From contig NZ_AWUK01000016.1 in NCBI RefSeq assembly GCF_000499205.1, positions 1 to 64,000 on the forward strand: a stretch of DNA of 64,000 bases. The letters are read 5' to 3'. Positions 9,126 through 17,613 of the stretch are shown here, piece by piece. This stretch comes from Paenibacillus sp. MAEPY2. GTDB lineage: Bacteria > Bacillota > Bacilli > Paenibacillales > Paenibacillaceae. Made by a program: the position numbers and the translations under genes. Numbering within the stretch: the stretch's first letter is position 1; each line of letters opens with the position of its first letter. The notes beneath the pieces were generated by a model. That model worked only from the letters and a program-made list of their open reading frames with translations. It was not told the origin of the DNA and did not search any database.

Positions 9126-9165
9126 ATAAAAAGCCGACGTCTAAAGACATCGGCTTTTTAGTTTA
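9126..9165. terminator. bidirectional terminator
   Basis: AAAAAGCCGA-TGTC and its complement form a hairpin with A and T runs on both sides, separating the convergent genes ending at 9113 and 9163. Confidence 0.85.
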
Positions 9166-9504
9166 GTTATCAAAAATTTCAGATAAGAGCAGGTTAACCT
9201 TTTTGAGATCAGAAGACTTCATTGGCCAGAGCTTCTCATTGATCTCGTTTAATAGCTTTTCCTTGTCATTGTTTCCAACTTTAACATACTTACTGTAATG
9301 AAAAAGTTCGTGGACACTAACTTGGAGCGCATCTGCAATCTTTTGAAGGTTTAACAAGGTTATGTTTTTCTCGGCACGCTCAACGCCCCCAATATAGGAG
9401 AAGTGGAAGCCCGCCATTTCTCCTAATTCTTCCTGCGAATATCCTTGTTTTTTCCGTAATTCCCGGACACGTTGTCCCACTAATCTTAATACAGGTTCGT
9501 TCAT
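9163..9504 (-). CDS. XRE-family transcriptional regulator
   Basis: The 113-residue protein has a classic Xre/Cro helix-turn-helix in residues 8-65 (VRELRKKQGYSQEELGEMAG and IADALQVSVHELF), then a short helical tail. It is divergent from the 110-residue gene at 9634, and the AT-rich 130-base interval between them is the likely operator region. It probably regulates cargo or transposition genes. Confidence 0.85.
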   Translation of the reverse strand: MNEPVLRLVGQRVRELRKKQGYSQEELGEMAGFHFSYIGGVERAEKNITLLNLQKIADALQVSVHELFHYSKYVKVGNNDKEKLLNEINEKLWPMKSSDLKKVNLLLSEIFDN

Positions 9505-9633
9505 TGCTACACCTCTAATTTAGTCTAAACAATGCGAAACCCTCGATACATTAATGTATATAGATTATTTTTAAAAAATGATAAGTTTATATATCATTTC
9601 AAATGGACATAAATAATAGGGGAGGTGGAGAGG

Positions 9634-9966
9634 ATGAATGAAAAACTCAAACTCAAAGCAGGTATTGAAATTGCTACGGTAACGGCAAATGGAATTTTGT
9701 TTAACGGAAGAATGTATACCAATCGAGAAGTGATCAAAAAGAAGTGGTTTGACGCAGCTAGAGATCAAGGAGAGTGGAAGATTCCAATTGTTCATATCAA
9801 AGACTATCAAGAAGCAATTCTGATCATTTCTATAAAGTTTCAAGAGGTCAGTGTCGCTACATGGGTAAGCTTAGAAAAGAGAAACGTAAAGGATGTGAAT
9901 GAGTACCACGATCGATTGAATCAACTAAAGCAGCTTAAGAAAAGCATTAGAAAACAGATAAACTAA
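9634..9966 (+). CDS. small protein of unknown function
   Basis: This 110-residue protein has no family I recognise. The ATG at 9634 is preferred over an upstream GTG because GGGGAGG lies 8 bases before it. The N-terminal half is beta-rich and the C-terminus is a lysine-rich helix (QLKQLKKSIRKQ). It is divergent from an XRE regulator. Confidence 0.6.
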   Translation: MNEKLKLKAGIEIATVTANGILFNGRMYTNREVIKKKWFDAARDQGEWKIPIVHIKDYQEAILIISIKFQEVSVATWVSLEKRNVKDVNEYHDRLNQLKQLKKSIRKQIN

Positions 9967-9972
9967 ATATAG

Positions 9973-10003
9973 AAAAAAAGCCTTGCTTAAAGCGAACAAG
10001 GCC
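9973..10003. terminator. bidirectional terminator
   Basis: The hairpin GCCTTG-(10 bases)-CAAGGC is preceded by an A run. It lies between convergent genes ending at 9966 and 10019. Confidence 0.7.
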
Positions 10004-10018
10004 CAATAGATCTATTAT

Positions 10019-11065
10019 TTATTCATGTAAGCTCGACAAAATAAAGTACTTCTCAAGAGATTCAATATTTCGTTGGGCTAGCTGCTGTTTCAAATTGCGG
10101 ATATTATTTGTTTCTGCATACTGAAAACCAAAAGAATGAGTAAGCTGGCGAACAGTAACCTCTGAAGTTCCAAATTTAGAAGCGTATTTTTTAACCATTG
10201 CCTGAATAGTACGCTTTGAAATTCGTTGACCATGTGATTCTCCGTTAGGTTTTGCTAAAAATAAGGCCGCCTCATCAGGATTAGGGGCATAAGTGCCAAT
10301 TCTAACTTTCAAGTACTCATACAAAAAAGTTTTGGCACTTTCTCCAAACATGATTCGATGTTTCTTTCTTACTTGTGACTGTTGCCTGGTCACCATAACG
10401 TAGCCATCTTGGATGCAAATATCATTGAGATCCAGATTGACAATATCACTTACTAAGATTCCAGATTCCAATAACAAGGTGATGATGCTAACATCCCGGT
10501 TTCGATTTTGGTTATGAAACCATTGTGCTTGAGGATTATTTAGTTTTGACACGTCTTGTTGAACAAACTTAACGAATGCAGGGATTTCGTTGACACGTAG
10601 AATTTTGTCCTGCAATTGATGTGCGACTTCACTAGTGTTTTTAGGTCTTTTCATGGTAAAACTAGCAAAAACATTACGTCTTAAAATAGGGTTGCCGTCG
10701 TTATCAAATTCTTGATGTAGGGACCCAAACATGGATCGTAACGATAGAATTTTCCGGCACATAGAGGAATGTTGTAATTTCTTGGAATACGTTAAGTGAT
10801 TCATATATTGTTTTACATGATCTGCATTTATATCATTAAACAAAGCTAAAGTCAGCTTACTTATTTCAACATGTGGCCATAGTTTTGGCGATATCCAGTT
10901 AAAGAATATACCAAAATCTCTTACGTACTCTAAAGCAGAAGAGGGAGAAAGGTTATTGTCTAACTTATTTTTTATGAAAATTTGTACGGGTTGAGGCATC
11001 TCATTCAATCGGATTAAGACTAGTTCTAAATCTTTACGTTCTTGTACTTTCATATTATCACGCAC
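10019..11065 (-). CDS. tyrosine recombinase-like protein with degraded active site
   Basis: The 348-residue protein has the two-domain layout of phage integrases: an N-terminal SAM-like core-binding part (about 20-130) and a C-terminal catalytic fold. The key residues are not conserved. The first arginine, normally in a GLRxSE-like motif, is leucine (L204 in SGILVSD). The H-x-x-R box reads RQLTH with T309 in place of the second arginine. The terminal tyrosine is kept (Y340). It is therefore probably not a recombinase but a DNA-binding protein on an old recombinase fold. It lies between small regulators and tnsA. The GTG start at 11065 is 7 bases after AAGGA. Confidence 0.7.
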   Translation of the reverse strand: MRDNMKVQERKDLELVLIRLNEMPQPVQIFIKNKLDNNLSPSSALEYVRDFGIFFNWISPKLWPHVEISKLTLALFNDINADHVKQYMNHLTYSKKLQHSSMCRKILSLRSMFGSLHQEFDNDGNPILRRNVFASFTMKRPKNTSEVAHQLQDKILRVNEIPAFVKFVQQDVSKLNNPQAQWFHNQNRNRDVSIITLLLESGILVSDIVNLDLNDICIQDGYVMVTRQQSQVRKKHRIMFGESAKTFLYEYLKVRIGTYAPNPDEAALFLAKPNGESHGQRISKRTIQAMVKKYASKFGTSEVTVRQLTHSFGFQYAETNNIRNLKQQLAQRNIESLEKYFILSSLHE

Positions 11066-11144
11066 CCTTTGGTCCTTTTTCAGGTTGTGTTCCCACTGTG
11101 CTTATGTTTTATACATTCACGAGGTAATTTCTTAGGTCGGGTTA

Positions 11145-11372
11145 TCATTTTGAAATTGTATTTTTAAACAATGTTTCAAGAGGCAAATTCAACGCTTCTA
11201 GAAGTAAATATAGATTATAAGCACTAATTACACGCCCACCTCTTTCAATATTAGCAATTGAAGATCGGGCAAGATGAAATTCCTGACATAGCTCCTCTTG
11301 TGTTTGATTCTTCAGCTTTCGAAGATCACGTAAACATCCTCCAAGCCATTTATAGAATTCTTTTTCAGACAT
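11145..11372 (-). CDS. small XRE-family regulator
   Basis: This 75-residue protein is almost only an Xre helix-turn-helix (TQEELCQEFHLARSSIANIE, about residues 23-42). The start is placed at the second ATG because GGAGGAG lies 7 bases before it. It is divergent from tnsA, and the space between holds two inverted repeats, so it is a good candidate for the repressor of the transposition operon. Confidence 0.8.
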   Translation of the reverse strand: MSEKEFYKWLGGCLRDLRKLKNQTQEELCQEFHLARSSIANIERGGRVISAYNLYLLLEALNLPLETLFKNTISK

Positions 11373-11429
11373 CTTAGACTCCTCCATCTATCATTCTATT
11401 ACTATTTAGTATGTTCATAGAGAGACAAC

Positions 11430-11490
11430 ATTTATACATAGATGTGTATAAGAATTTAATTTTTTGTTCATACATTAGAACAAGTAGGAA
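11430..11490 (+). promoter_or_regulatory. operator-like inverted repeats before tnsA
   Basis: Two dyads lie in the divergent tnsA/XRE interval: TTATACA-TAGATG-TGTATAA (about 11431-11450) and TTGTTC-ATACATTA-GAACAA (about 11463-11482). The second resembles the TnsB-site core (GAACAA). They probably control the tns operon through the adjacent XRE protein or through TnsB. Confidence 0.45.
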
Positions 11491-11499
11491 GGGATGATC

Positions 11500-12180
11500 A
11501 TGATGGACAGAGGCGGATTCATAAAATATCAGCCAATTAAGATCCCGAGAGGAACAAAATATGGAAATAATTATTGGATTCCACGGGGAAATAAGATAGG
11601 AAAACGAACTCTTGATCTCTATAGTGATTTAGAATTCGAGCATTGGCTTACTGTGGAAACAAATCCTGAAGTAATTGGATACTGTGAGCAGCCTTTAGAG
11701 ATATCATATCTCCTAAATGGGAGGCTGCGTAAATCGATCTTTGATATGTGGATTCTATATCGAGATCATTCTGAAACGTTTGTCGAAGTGAAATATGAAA
11801 AGGAATTAACTTCAACAGAGCCGAGGTATGATCGAACTAAACGTCAGATTGAGGCTCAACGAGAGTGGTGTAGAAAGAACAATATAGCTTATGAAGTTCG
11901 TACAGAAAAAACAATCAGAAAGGGGAGACACTCCATTGAAAATAGGATCGCAATTACGACCGCAGTACTAAACAGTAGAAAGCCAGTATGTACTTTAGAA
12001 GTACTACATAGCGTTTCTTTGCACAAGAAAACAATTTCAAATGTTTTTTGTGAATTACCTCAGTATCCAGAAGATCAGGTCAACCTAGCACTTAAATGGT
12101 TGTATTATGAAGGGCAGGTTTGTGCGAACATTGAAGATCAAATCTTTGGAAAGAGTTTGGAGGTTTATAGGAATGAGTAG
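11500..12180 (+). CDS. tnsA: TnsA-like transposon endonuclease
   Basis: TnsA cuts the 5' ends of the transposon and works in a heteromeric transposase with TnsB. The 226-residue protein has the restriction-enzyme-like core: a glutamate in SDLEFEHWL, an aspartate in KSIFDMW and the E-V-K of FVEVKYEKEL, matching the catalytic E-D-K set of TnsA. A C-terminal winged-helix-like region follows. The start among three close ATGs is set by GGAAGGG. It is the first gene of the tns operon and overlaps tnsB by 8 bases. Confidence 0.88.
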   Translation: MMDRGGFIKYQPIKIPRGTKYGNNYWIPRGNKIGKRTLDLYSDLEFEHWLTVETNPEVIGYCEQPLEISYLLNGRLRKSIFDMWILYRDHSETFVEVKYEKELTSTEPRYDRTKRQIEAQREWCRKNNIAYEVRTEKTIRKGRHSIENRIAITTAVLNSRKPVCTLEVLHSVSLHKKTISNVFCELPQYPEDQVNLALKWLYYEGQVCANIEDQIFGKSLEVYRNE

Positions 12181-14149
12181 AGAACGAGTGTATGAACAAA
12201 GCGGCTTAGCAATGGAACAAACGAATTTAGAATATTGGCCTACAGTTGATGAAAGCACTTTAGATGAATCAGAACGTTTTATATACATTAACCGTAAAAA
12301 AGCTGTGACAATGTATTTTCAAAGAGTCAGCTTAGAAGAAATCAAACAGGAAACCGGAATAGTGCGTCAAAACGTTAGGAGATTCACTAAACGTTGTATG
12401 CAATATGATCAAACAGGTATTGTTTGGGGATTTAGAGCATTGATTCCTCAAAAGAATGTAAAAGAATATCAATTGGATTTATTCACTAAGAAGCAGAACA
12501 ACTTGCGAAGGACAGGAGAGTTCAATCGTTTCCTAGACAAATATCCTGATATTCGAGAGCTTTTAGAAGACCTTTTTCGTGGAAGAAAGGGACGCTCTAT
12601 AGAACCAGTCATGAAAGTAAAGTACATTCATAAACGTTTCGTTGATGAATGCCGTAAGAAAGGAATTACACAAGCAGAATACCCCTTGAATACAGAATGG
12701 ATGGGATATAAAGCAGTACAGCGGTATGTAAAACGGATTTCTTATGAATATTTTTCTAGATCTGCCGAACGACATGGGGACGATGCATTACAAAAAGCGA
12801 GACACGTTGGTGAAGGACAACAAAATCAACTTTCCAACTTGTTCCCCTTTCAGAAAGTCCAATTCGACGCCCACAGAATTGATGGTTACTTTGTGGTCGA
12901 AATACCTACTCCTGATGGGGATATTATGACTGAGGTATTAGAACGTTTCTGGGTTCTGACGATTATTGATGTAGCGACCAGAAATATTTTGGGATACCAC
13001 ATTAGTTTAAATCATGAATATAGTGCAAGTGATTTTATGCAATGCGCACGTAATGCTGTAATGCCACATAAACGATTAGAACTTACGATTCCAGGATTGT
13101 CCTACCATCCAGAAGGAGGCTTCCCATCAGAGAAGTTTCCGGAAATAGCCTGGGCTGTATGGGATGTTATTTGCTTGGACAATGCTAAAGCCCATTATGC
13201 TCGAATGGTGAAAAATCGCCTGGAGAACTTAATCGGTTGCTTCATGAATTTTGGACCGGTAGCTCTTCCCATGAGAAGAGGAATTATCGAACGTTTTTTT
13301 CAGACTTTAGAGGAAAACGGGTTTCACCGTTTACCTAACACTACAGGAAGTGGACCAAAGGATCCGAGAAGAAAAAATCCGGAACAACAAGCCATTCAAT
13401 TGAATATCACTTATGATCATTTAAAACAACTCATTGATGTATTAATCTCAAATTATAATGGGACACCTCACGGTGGAATCTACCATCAAACTCCATTAGA
13501 ACTCCTTGAGAAAAGAATGAACACCTCGGGGCTAATGCCACGAATTTTAGAGGAAGATAAAAGATCGGAGATACTCTTTATGCAAACGATACAAAAACGA
13601 ACAATACGTGGATCATTAAAATCAGGTAAGAAGCCGTATATAGAATACGAAGGAGTTCCTTATCGAAGTGACAGACTTGCGAATTTAGCTTACTTGATAA
13701 ATACCGAGATTACACTTCATGTGAACGTTGATGATCTTCGGACACTGAAAGCATTTCTACCCGATGGAAGCGAACTTGGATATTTGACAGCAAGCGGACG
13801 ATGGTCTTTAACTCCACACTCTCTGCAAACAAGAAAAGCTATCAATTCCTTAGTAAGGAAGAAATTGATACATCTAACCACTTGGGATGATCCGATCTTT
13901 GTTTATACTAACTATATTATGAATCAAAAAAAATCTAAAAAAATGGTTAATAAACAGATCAAGATCATGGAGGAGAGTACGTATAAGCCTGACAACGCAC
14001 CCAGTGAACAAAAAAAGGCTTTGGAAGAAGCTAGTTTCCAACATGAAAGGTTGGATAAAGTACGTCAAGAGCAAATGTATAAAGAACAGCTCAGTGAAAT
14101 GGAAGATTACGATCGACTGGCCAAACAATTCAAAACCAAGATGTACTAA
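12173..14149 (+). CDS. tnsB: TnsB-like DDE transposase
   Basis: The 658-residue protein has an N-terminal helix-turn-helix region and an rve-type integrase core with the catalytic triad D232 (VQFDAH), D336 (CLDNAKAH) and E373 (GIIERFF). A beta-barrel and a charged C-terminal tail, as used by TnsB to contact TnsC, follow. TnsB binds the repeated sites in the ends and joins the 3' ends to target DNA. The start at 12173, not further upstream, is supported by GGAGG 9 bases before it and by an 8-base overlap with tnsA. Confidence 0.92.
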   Translation: MSRERVYEQSGLAMEQTNLEYWPTVDESTLDESERFIYINRKKAVTMYFQRVSLEEIKQETGIVRQNVRRFTKRCMQYDQTGIVWGFRALIPQKNVKEYQLDLFTKKQNNLRRTGEFNRFLDKYPDIRELLEDLFRGRKGRSIEPVMKVKYIHKRFVDECRKKGITQAEYPLNTEWMGYKAVQRYVKRISYEYFSRSAERHGDDALQKARHVGEGQQNQLSNLFPFQKVQFDAHRIDGYFVVEIPTPDGDIMTEVLERFWVLTIIDVATRNILGYHISLNHEYSASDFMQCARNAVMPHKRLELTIPGLSYHPEGGFPSEKFPEIAWAVWDVICLDNAKAHYARMVKNRLENLIGCFMNFGPVALPMRRGIIERFFQTLEENGFHRLPNTTGSGPKDPRRKNPEQQAIQLNITYDHLKQLIDVLISNYNGTPHGGIYHQTPLELLEKRMNTSGLMPRILEEDKRSEILFMQTIQKRTIRGSLKSGKKPYIEYEGVPYRSDRLANLAYLINTEITLHVNVDDLRTLKAFLPDGSELGYLTASGRWSLTPHSLQTRKAINSLVRKKLIHLTTWDDPIFVYTNYIMNQKKSKKMVNKQIKIMEESTYKPDNAPSEQKKALEEASFQHERLDKVRQEQMYKEQLSEMEDYDRLAKQFKTKMY

Positions 14150-14166
14150 TAAAGGAGAAGATCTAC

Positions 14167-15153
14167 ATGGATAAACAAATTGTACCTATTGGGACACACC
14201 CTATTGAAGTGGGCTTCTATAAACTCCCGACTAAAGAAGTGGTTCGATTAATGGAAAACATAAAAAAAATTGTAACGAACCGATTACCTGGGATGATTGT
14301 ATATGGGCGCCCACGTTTAGGAAAAACAACCGCACTGAAGTTTGCATTAGAGAATTTACCAAATTATCTTCAATCACCAATCCCCATTTTTATAGCCAAC
14401 AGTAACTCATACAGGGTCCCTAGTGAGGAGAAGTTTTACTCTGACCTACTGTATGATTTTAATTTCCCGTTTGTTGCACGTAGAAAACCTGGTGAAATGA
14501 GAAACCAAATTGTGAACTTGCTAAAAGAGAAAGCAGAAACTTCGGGTACAAGAAGAGTCATCGTAATTATGGATGAGGGCCAAAATTTAACCGAAGCTCA
14601 TTATCAATGGTTAATAGACATCTATAATCAACTAGATCGTTCAAGGATCAGTATGTCAGTGATTTGTGTTGGCCAAGAAGAATTATTGACTAGAAGGACT
14701 TTTTTCCTTGGGCAAAGGAAATCACAAATTATCGGTCGTTTTATGACACATGAGCACCGTTTTTTTGGTATTACATCACAAGGAGACATTAAAAGTGTAC
14801 TTCGCTGCTACGATTCAGCTGAAATTTCGGAGTACCCCGAAAACAGCAATTGTAGCTTTACGCAATACTTTTTTCCGGAAGGTTATGAAAAAGGACAGCG
14901 TTTAGAGAAAGACACTAATATTATTTATCGTCATTTCACTGACCTTCGTAAGCAGCATGGTGTAACATCAAAGCTTGAAATTCCAATGGAGTACTTTACC
15001 TATGCCGTGGAAAATGCTTTGAAAATATACGGAACTCATGGGGAGAAACTTGAATGGATTACTTCACAGCAGTGGTTGGAGGCCATTAAATTAACTGGTT
15101 ATATTGAATCTGAGATCTATATGACACTGGCTCATAAGGAAGTTAAGGAATGA
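14167..15153 (+). CDS. tnsC: TnsC-like AAA+ ATPase
   Basis: The 328-residue protein carries Walker A GRPRLGKT (47-54) and Walker B VIVIMDEGQN (about 131-140), typical of the TnsC/TniB AAA+ regulators. These form filaments on target DNA and connect the target selector with the TnsAB transposase. AAAGGAG precedes the ATG, and the stop overlaps the start of tnsD by 4 bases. Confidence 0.92.
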   Translation: MDKQIVPIGTHPIEVGFYKLPTKEVVRLMENIKKIVTNRLPGMIVYGRPRLGKTTALKFALENLPNYLQSPIPIFIANSNSYRVPSEEKFYSDLLYDFNFPFVARRKPGEMRNQIVNLLKEKAETSGTRRVIVIMDEGQNLTEAHYQWLIDIYNQLDRSRISMSVICVGQEELLTRRTFFLGQRKSQIIGRFMTHEHRFFGITSQGDIKSVLRCYDSAEISEYPENSNCSFTQYFFPEGYEKGQRLEKDTNIIYRHFTDLRKQHGVTSKLEIPMEYFTYAVENALKIYGTHGEKLEWITSQQWLEAIKLTGYIESEIYMTLAHKEVKE

Positions 15154-16631
15154 ATATTGTCTGGAGGAAAGATTGGATACATGAGTACGAATCACCTTGG
15201 TCAGTATTTGAAAAATTAGCTTTAGTTAACCTAATAAATCGAAACGAGATTTTATATGTTTTTGGCAGCAAAAAAGTCAAAAAAATCAAACAGCACATTG
15301 GTGATACTCATCGTGATCTTTTGCGATTAAACGGATTTGATCTTGAGAAACTTCATCAAACACTGGATTACAAACTAAAAGAACATAGTGATAACATCAT
15401 TATGCAGTTGCTTGCACCTTTTTACGATTTTTATGGCGTTTGGGATCCTTGGTTTCACGATGATTTGCAGTGGTGTCCGCAGTGCATGGAGGGGGGGTTC
15501 CATTCTTGGTTACATCAGTTTAAGCTCTTCGATACATGTGCATTTCATGAAAATAAACTTATTGATACCTGTCCAAAATGTATGCAGACAATACCTTTCT
15601 TATTGTCTAACAAACAGCTGGAAAGTGCTTTTCAATGTAAGTGTGGACATATACTTGCTACTCTTGGTTTTTCAAATTGGAACGATTGGAAGGAGTCCCC
15701 TCAATTAAATCAGTCTATACTTAGCTGGCTTGAATTTAACATGAATTCAGTAAACGAGCAGCAAACGAAATGGATTGTTCATGAACAACATTGTAATTTA
15801 ACATTGTTACTTCAAAATGAGCCTGAAGAAATTAAGTATTTTGATCCAATAGAACCTATTCAACAAGATTATCTTTATTCAAACTTGTTTCGAAAAGAAC
15901 AGCAAAAAATTTGCTCAAATGCCTTTCAAATAGTAGAAGAAAGTTTATTACAAGAATTCCTTGGGAACCATCAGGACTGCATCACTCAATTAATAGATCT
16001 AAGAAAAAAGGATGACATGTCTGATTTCCCAACAATTTGCCCCTATGCATATACTTATGTTTTTTGGAGAAAATCATTATTGATGGAAGAGCGTTTTTAT
16101 GGATTTAATCCTTTCAATAATGAATTGATTTCTACTAAAGCTCCTTTATTAATTGAAGAGCATCTAGAGCACTTTACAACACAACTTATAAATTATCAAA
16201 TAAAGATGCACAATAGTATTGATAGAAGAATTATATTGTGGGTTCTTGAAAAATTAGTCACTCAGTTTAGTGAAAATTTCTTCGATGCATGGTTTGATAT
16301 AGCAGGGAAGGGATGTGAAGAGATCAGTGTTCCTCCTTGGAAAGAAGTCATTAAAATGAGAGACCGAGCGTTTCCGAATATTGCTCTCAAATGTAGAACT
16401 GATGAGCTAGGAACTTACGTCGAGTACCATCATGGTGAAAATACTGAGACGACACTGTTTAACAAATACGAATGCATATATCAAAATGAAAATATTCGAC
16501 TCAACATTAAAGAAATGAGTTCTTATACACCACCAGCAGTTGCGCTAATGCTCAGAGGCAACACACCTGATGAGGATAAAAAGATACTCCAAAAATCAAT
16601 TGAAGCATATGTGAAAAAATTAAATTTTTAA
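15150..16631 (+). CDS. tnsD: TnsD/TniQ-family target selector
   Basis: This 493-residue protein has the TniQ N-terminal zinc-binding region, with WCPQC near residue 108, CAFH further on, then CPKC and CKCGH. A long C-terminal part, as in TnsD, recognises a fixed attachment sequence. TnsD proteins send Tn7-like elements to one safe site. The attachment gene of this element cannot be named from the window. It is the last gene of the tns operon. Confidence 0.85.
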   Translation: MNIVWRKDWIHEYESPWSVFEKLALVNLINRNEILYVFGSKKVKKIKQHIGDTHRDLLRLNGFDLEKLHQTLDYKLKEHSDNIIMQLLAPFYDFYGVWDPWFHDDLQWCPQCMEGGFHSWLHQFKLFDTCAFHENKLIDTCPKCMQTIPFLLSNKQLESAFQCKCGHILATLGFSNWNDWKESPQLNQSILSWLEFNMNSVNEQQTKWIVHEQHCNLTLLLQNEPEEIKYFDPIEPIQQDYLYSNLFRKEQQKICSNAFQIVEESLLQEFLGNHQDCITQLIDLRKKDDMSDFPTICPYAYTYVFWRKSLLMEERFYGFNPFNNELISTKAPLLIEEHLEHFTTQLINYQIKMHNSIDRRIILWVLEKLVTQFSENFFDAWFDIAGKGCEEISVPPWKEVIKMRDRAFPNIALKCRTDELGTYVEYHHGENTETTLFNKYECIYQNENIRLNIKEMSSYTPPAVALMLRGNTPDEDKKILQKSIEAYVKKLNF

Positions 16632-16675
16632 AACCGTTAAATCTTGTGATATGATGATATAACGGTTTTTTTGTT
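16632..16675 (+). terminator. intrinsic terminator of the tns operon
   Basis: AACCGTTA and TAACGGTT form a stem around a 20-base loop, followed by TTTTTTTG. Confidence 0.8.
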
Positions 16676-16701
16676 GTAAGAAAGGGCAGAATAACAACAA
16701 T

Positions 16702-16742
16702 GGAACAATGTTCTTGTCCTTTAAGGAACAATGTTTTTGTCC
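16702..16742 (+). repeat. two internal TnsB-type repeats
   Basis: GGAACAATGTTCTTGTCC (16702-16719) and GGAACAATGTTTTTGTCC (16725-16742) are direct repeats with a 23-base period and share the TTCTTGTCC core with the terminal sites at 17392-17462. They probably belong to the extended right end. Confidence 0.6.
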
Positions 16743-16785
16743 TCAGACACAAAAAGTTGCCTACCAAGTGCCTAAGAAAAAGGCG

Positions 16786-16830
16786 TTTATACATATGTAC
16801 AAATGACGGCTTTTGTGCATATGTATAAGG
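16786..16830. repeat. long inverted repeat of unknown role
   Basis: TTATACATATGTACAAA and TTTGTGCATATGTATAA form a 17-base stem around a short loop, with A/T runs outside. Tandem AGTCAAAGT-type units follow at 16836-16858. It may be a hairpin of the right transposon end or an operator; nothing decides between these. Confidence 0.35.
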
Positions 16831-16924
16831 CTAAAAAGTCAAAGTTAGTCAAAGTCAAAATTATTTTTCATTACGACCCACCTTTTATATGCGATTTCAG
16901 ATGGCTGATCTTCAATCGGAAACA

Positions 16925-16953
16925 AAAAACACTCTTTTTATAGAGTGTTTTAA
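16925..16953. terminator. terminator hairpin of the SDR remnant
   Basis: AAAACACTC and GAGTGTTTT form a hairpin directly after the stop of the decayed dehydrogenase gene on the - strand. Confidence 0.65.
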
Positions 16954-16959
16954 AGCTAT

Positions 16960-17220
16960 TCACCATGCTCCAAATGCTGTACAGCCACCATCAACGTTGA
17001 AACAGCTTCCTGTCACAAAACTAGCTTCATCTGAAGCTAAGAACGAAACCACGTTAGCGACCTCATTACTAGTTCCAAATCTCTTCATTGGTGCACGATT
17101 GATAATATTTTTTTCATCCGTATAACCGCCATCTGCTTGATCAGTTAGATCTAGTTCTGTTTTGATGTAAGCAGGTGCGCATTAACACGTGGAGTTTCGA
17201 TTAGCGAAGTTAACCCAAGA
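16960..17220 (-). pseudogene. C-terminal remnant of a short-chain dehydrogenase (SDR)
   Basis: The - strand reads [12 protein letters not shown] and then [33 protein letters not shown] and GAW-stop. These are the typical C-terminal motifs of classical SDR enzymes (PxxxxT, RxGxPEE-like, SxxVTGxxxxVDGG). A frameshift lies near 17180, where RVNA leaves the frame, and no N-terminus or Rossmann motif exists. It is a dead cargo gene trapped between the two clusters of right-end repeats. Confidence 0.75.
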
Positions 17221-17361
17221 GTTAAAACGAATGTCATAATTAACTTTATCAAATGCAAACACCTCATAGTTGGGATAATTTATTTTTCCCAAAATGAGGA
17301 GTTGAATACGGTTTAATTGGAATTAACCTGCCCGTTAACTTAATGAATTGAAGGGTAAGAT

Positions 17362-17386
17362 GCCGATTAGATACACGCCTAATCGG
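17362..17386. repeat. hairpin next to the right transposon end
   Basis: GCCGATTAG and CCTAATCGGC form a stem around ATACACG just inside the terminal repeats. There is no clear T run on either side. Confidence 0.4.
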
Positions 17387-17391
17387 CAACA

Positions 17392-17469
17392 GGAACATGT
17401 TCTTGTCCAATACGGTAATCGGTACAAGTTCTTGTCCTTGGCTCGGGACAAGAACTTGTACCGATAATA
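17392..17469. repeat. right end of Tn7-like element with TnsB-type sites
   Basis: Three sites follow each other: GGAACATGTTCTTGTCC (17392-17408), GGTACAAGTTCTTGTCC (17421-17437) and the inverted GGACAAGAACTTGTACC (17446-17462). The complement of 17415-17467 matches the left end at 2075-2125 with only a few differences. The terminal base is uncertain by one or two positions. Confidence 0.75.
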
Positions 17470-17613
17470 TTTTTACCCCGTAATGCCTTGTTTTCTACCG
17501 TTACAAAATGTCGGAGGAAACAATGAAGCAATAAGGGTTACGGCATTCCCGGTCGTAACACTTATTTGTATAGTCAGACCATAGGCTGATAACTGCGTGC
17601 AACAGGCCAGTGT

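Larger units (their letters stand above)
2072..17469 (+). mobile_element. Tn7-like transposon carrying defence cargo
   Basis: The element is defined by matching inverted ends (2072-2151 and 17392-17469) enclosing tnsA, tnsB, tnsC and a TniQ/TnsD gene. The cargo next to the left end contains a Mrr-like nuclease/TOPRIM fusion, a Gabija pair and an FRG-domain gene. Unlike Tn7, tnsA is not adjacent to an end: about 9 kb of cargo lies between the left end and tnsA, and tnsD sits close to the right end. Tn7-like elements are well known carriers of antiphage genes. About 15.4 kb in length. Confidence 0.75.

Noticed and set aside
10019..11065. Active phage integrase marking an integrative element
   Set aside because: Both catalytic arginines are replaced, and it lies inside the Tn7-like element, so it is not evidence of a separate site-specific integration.
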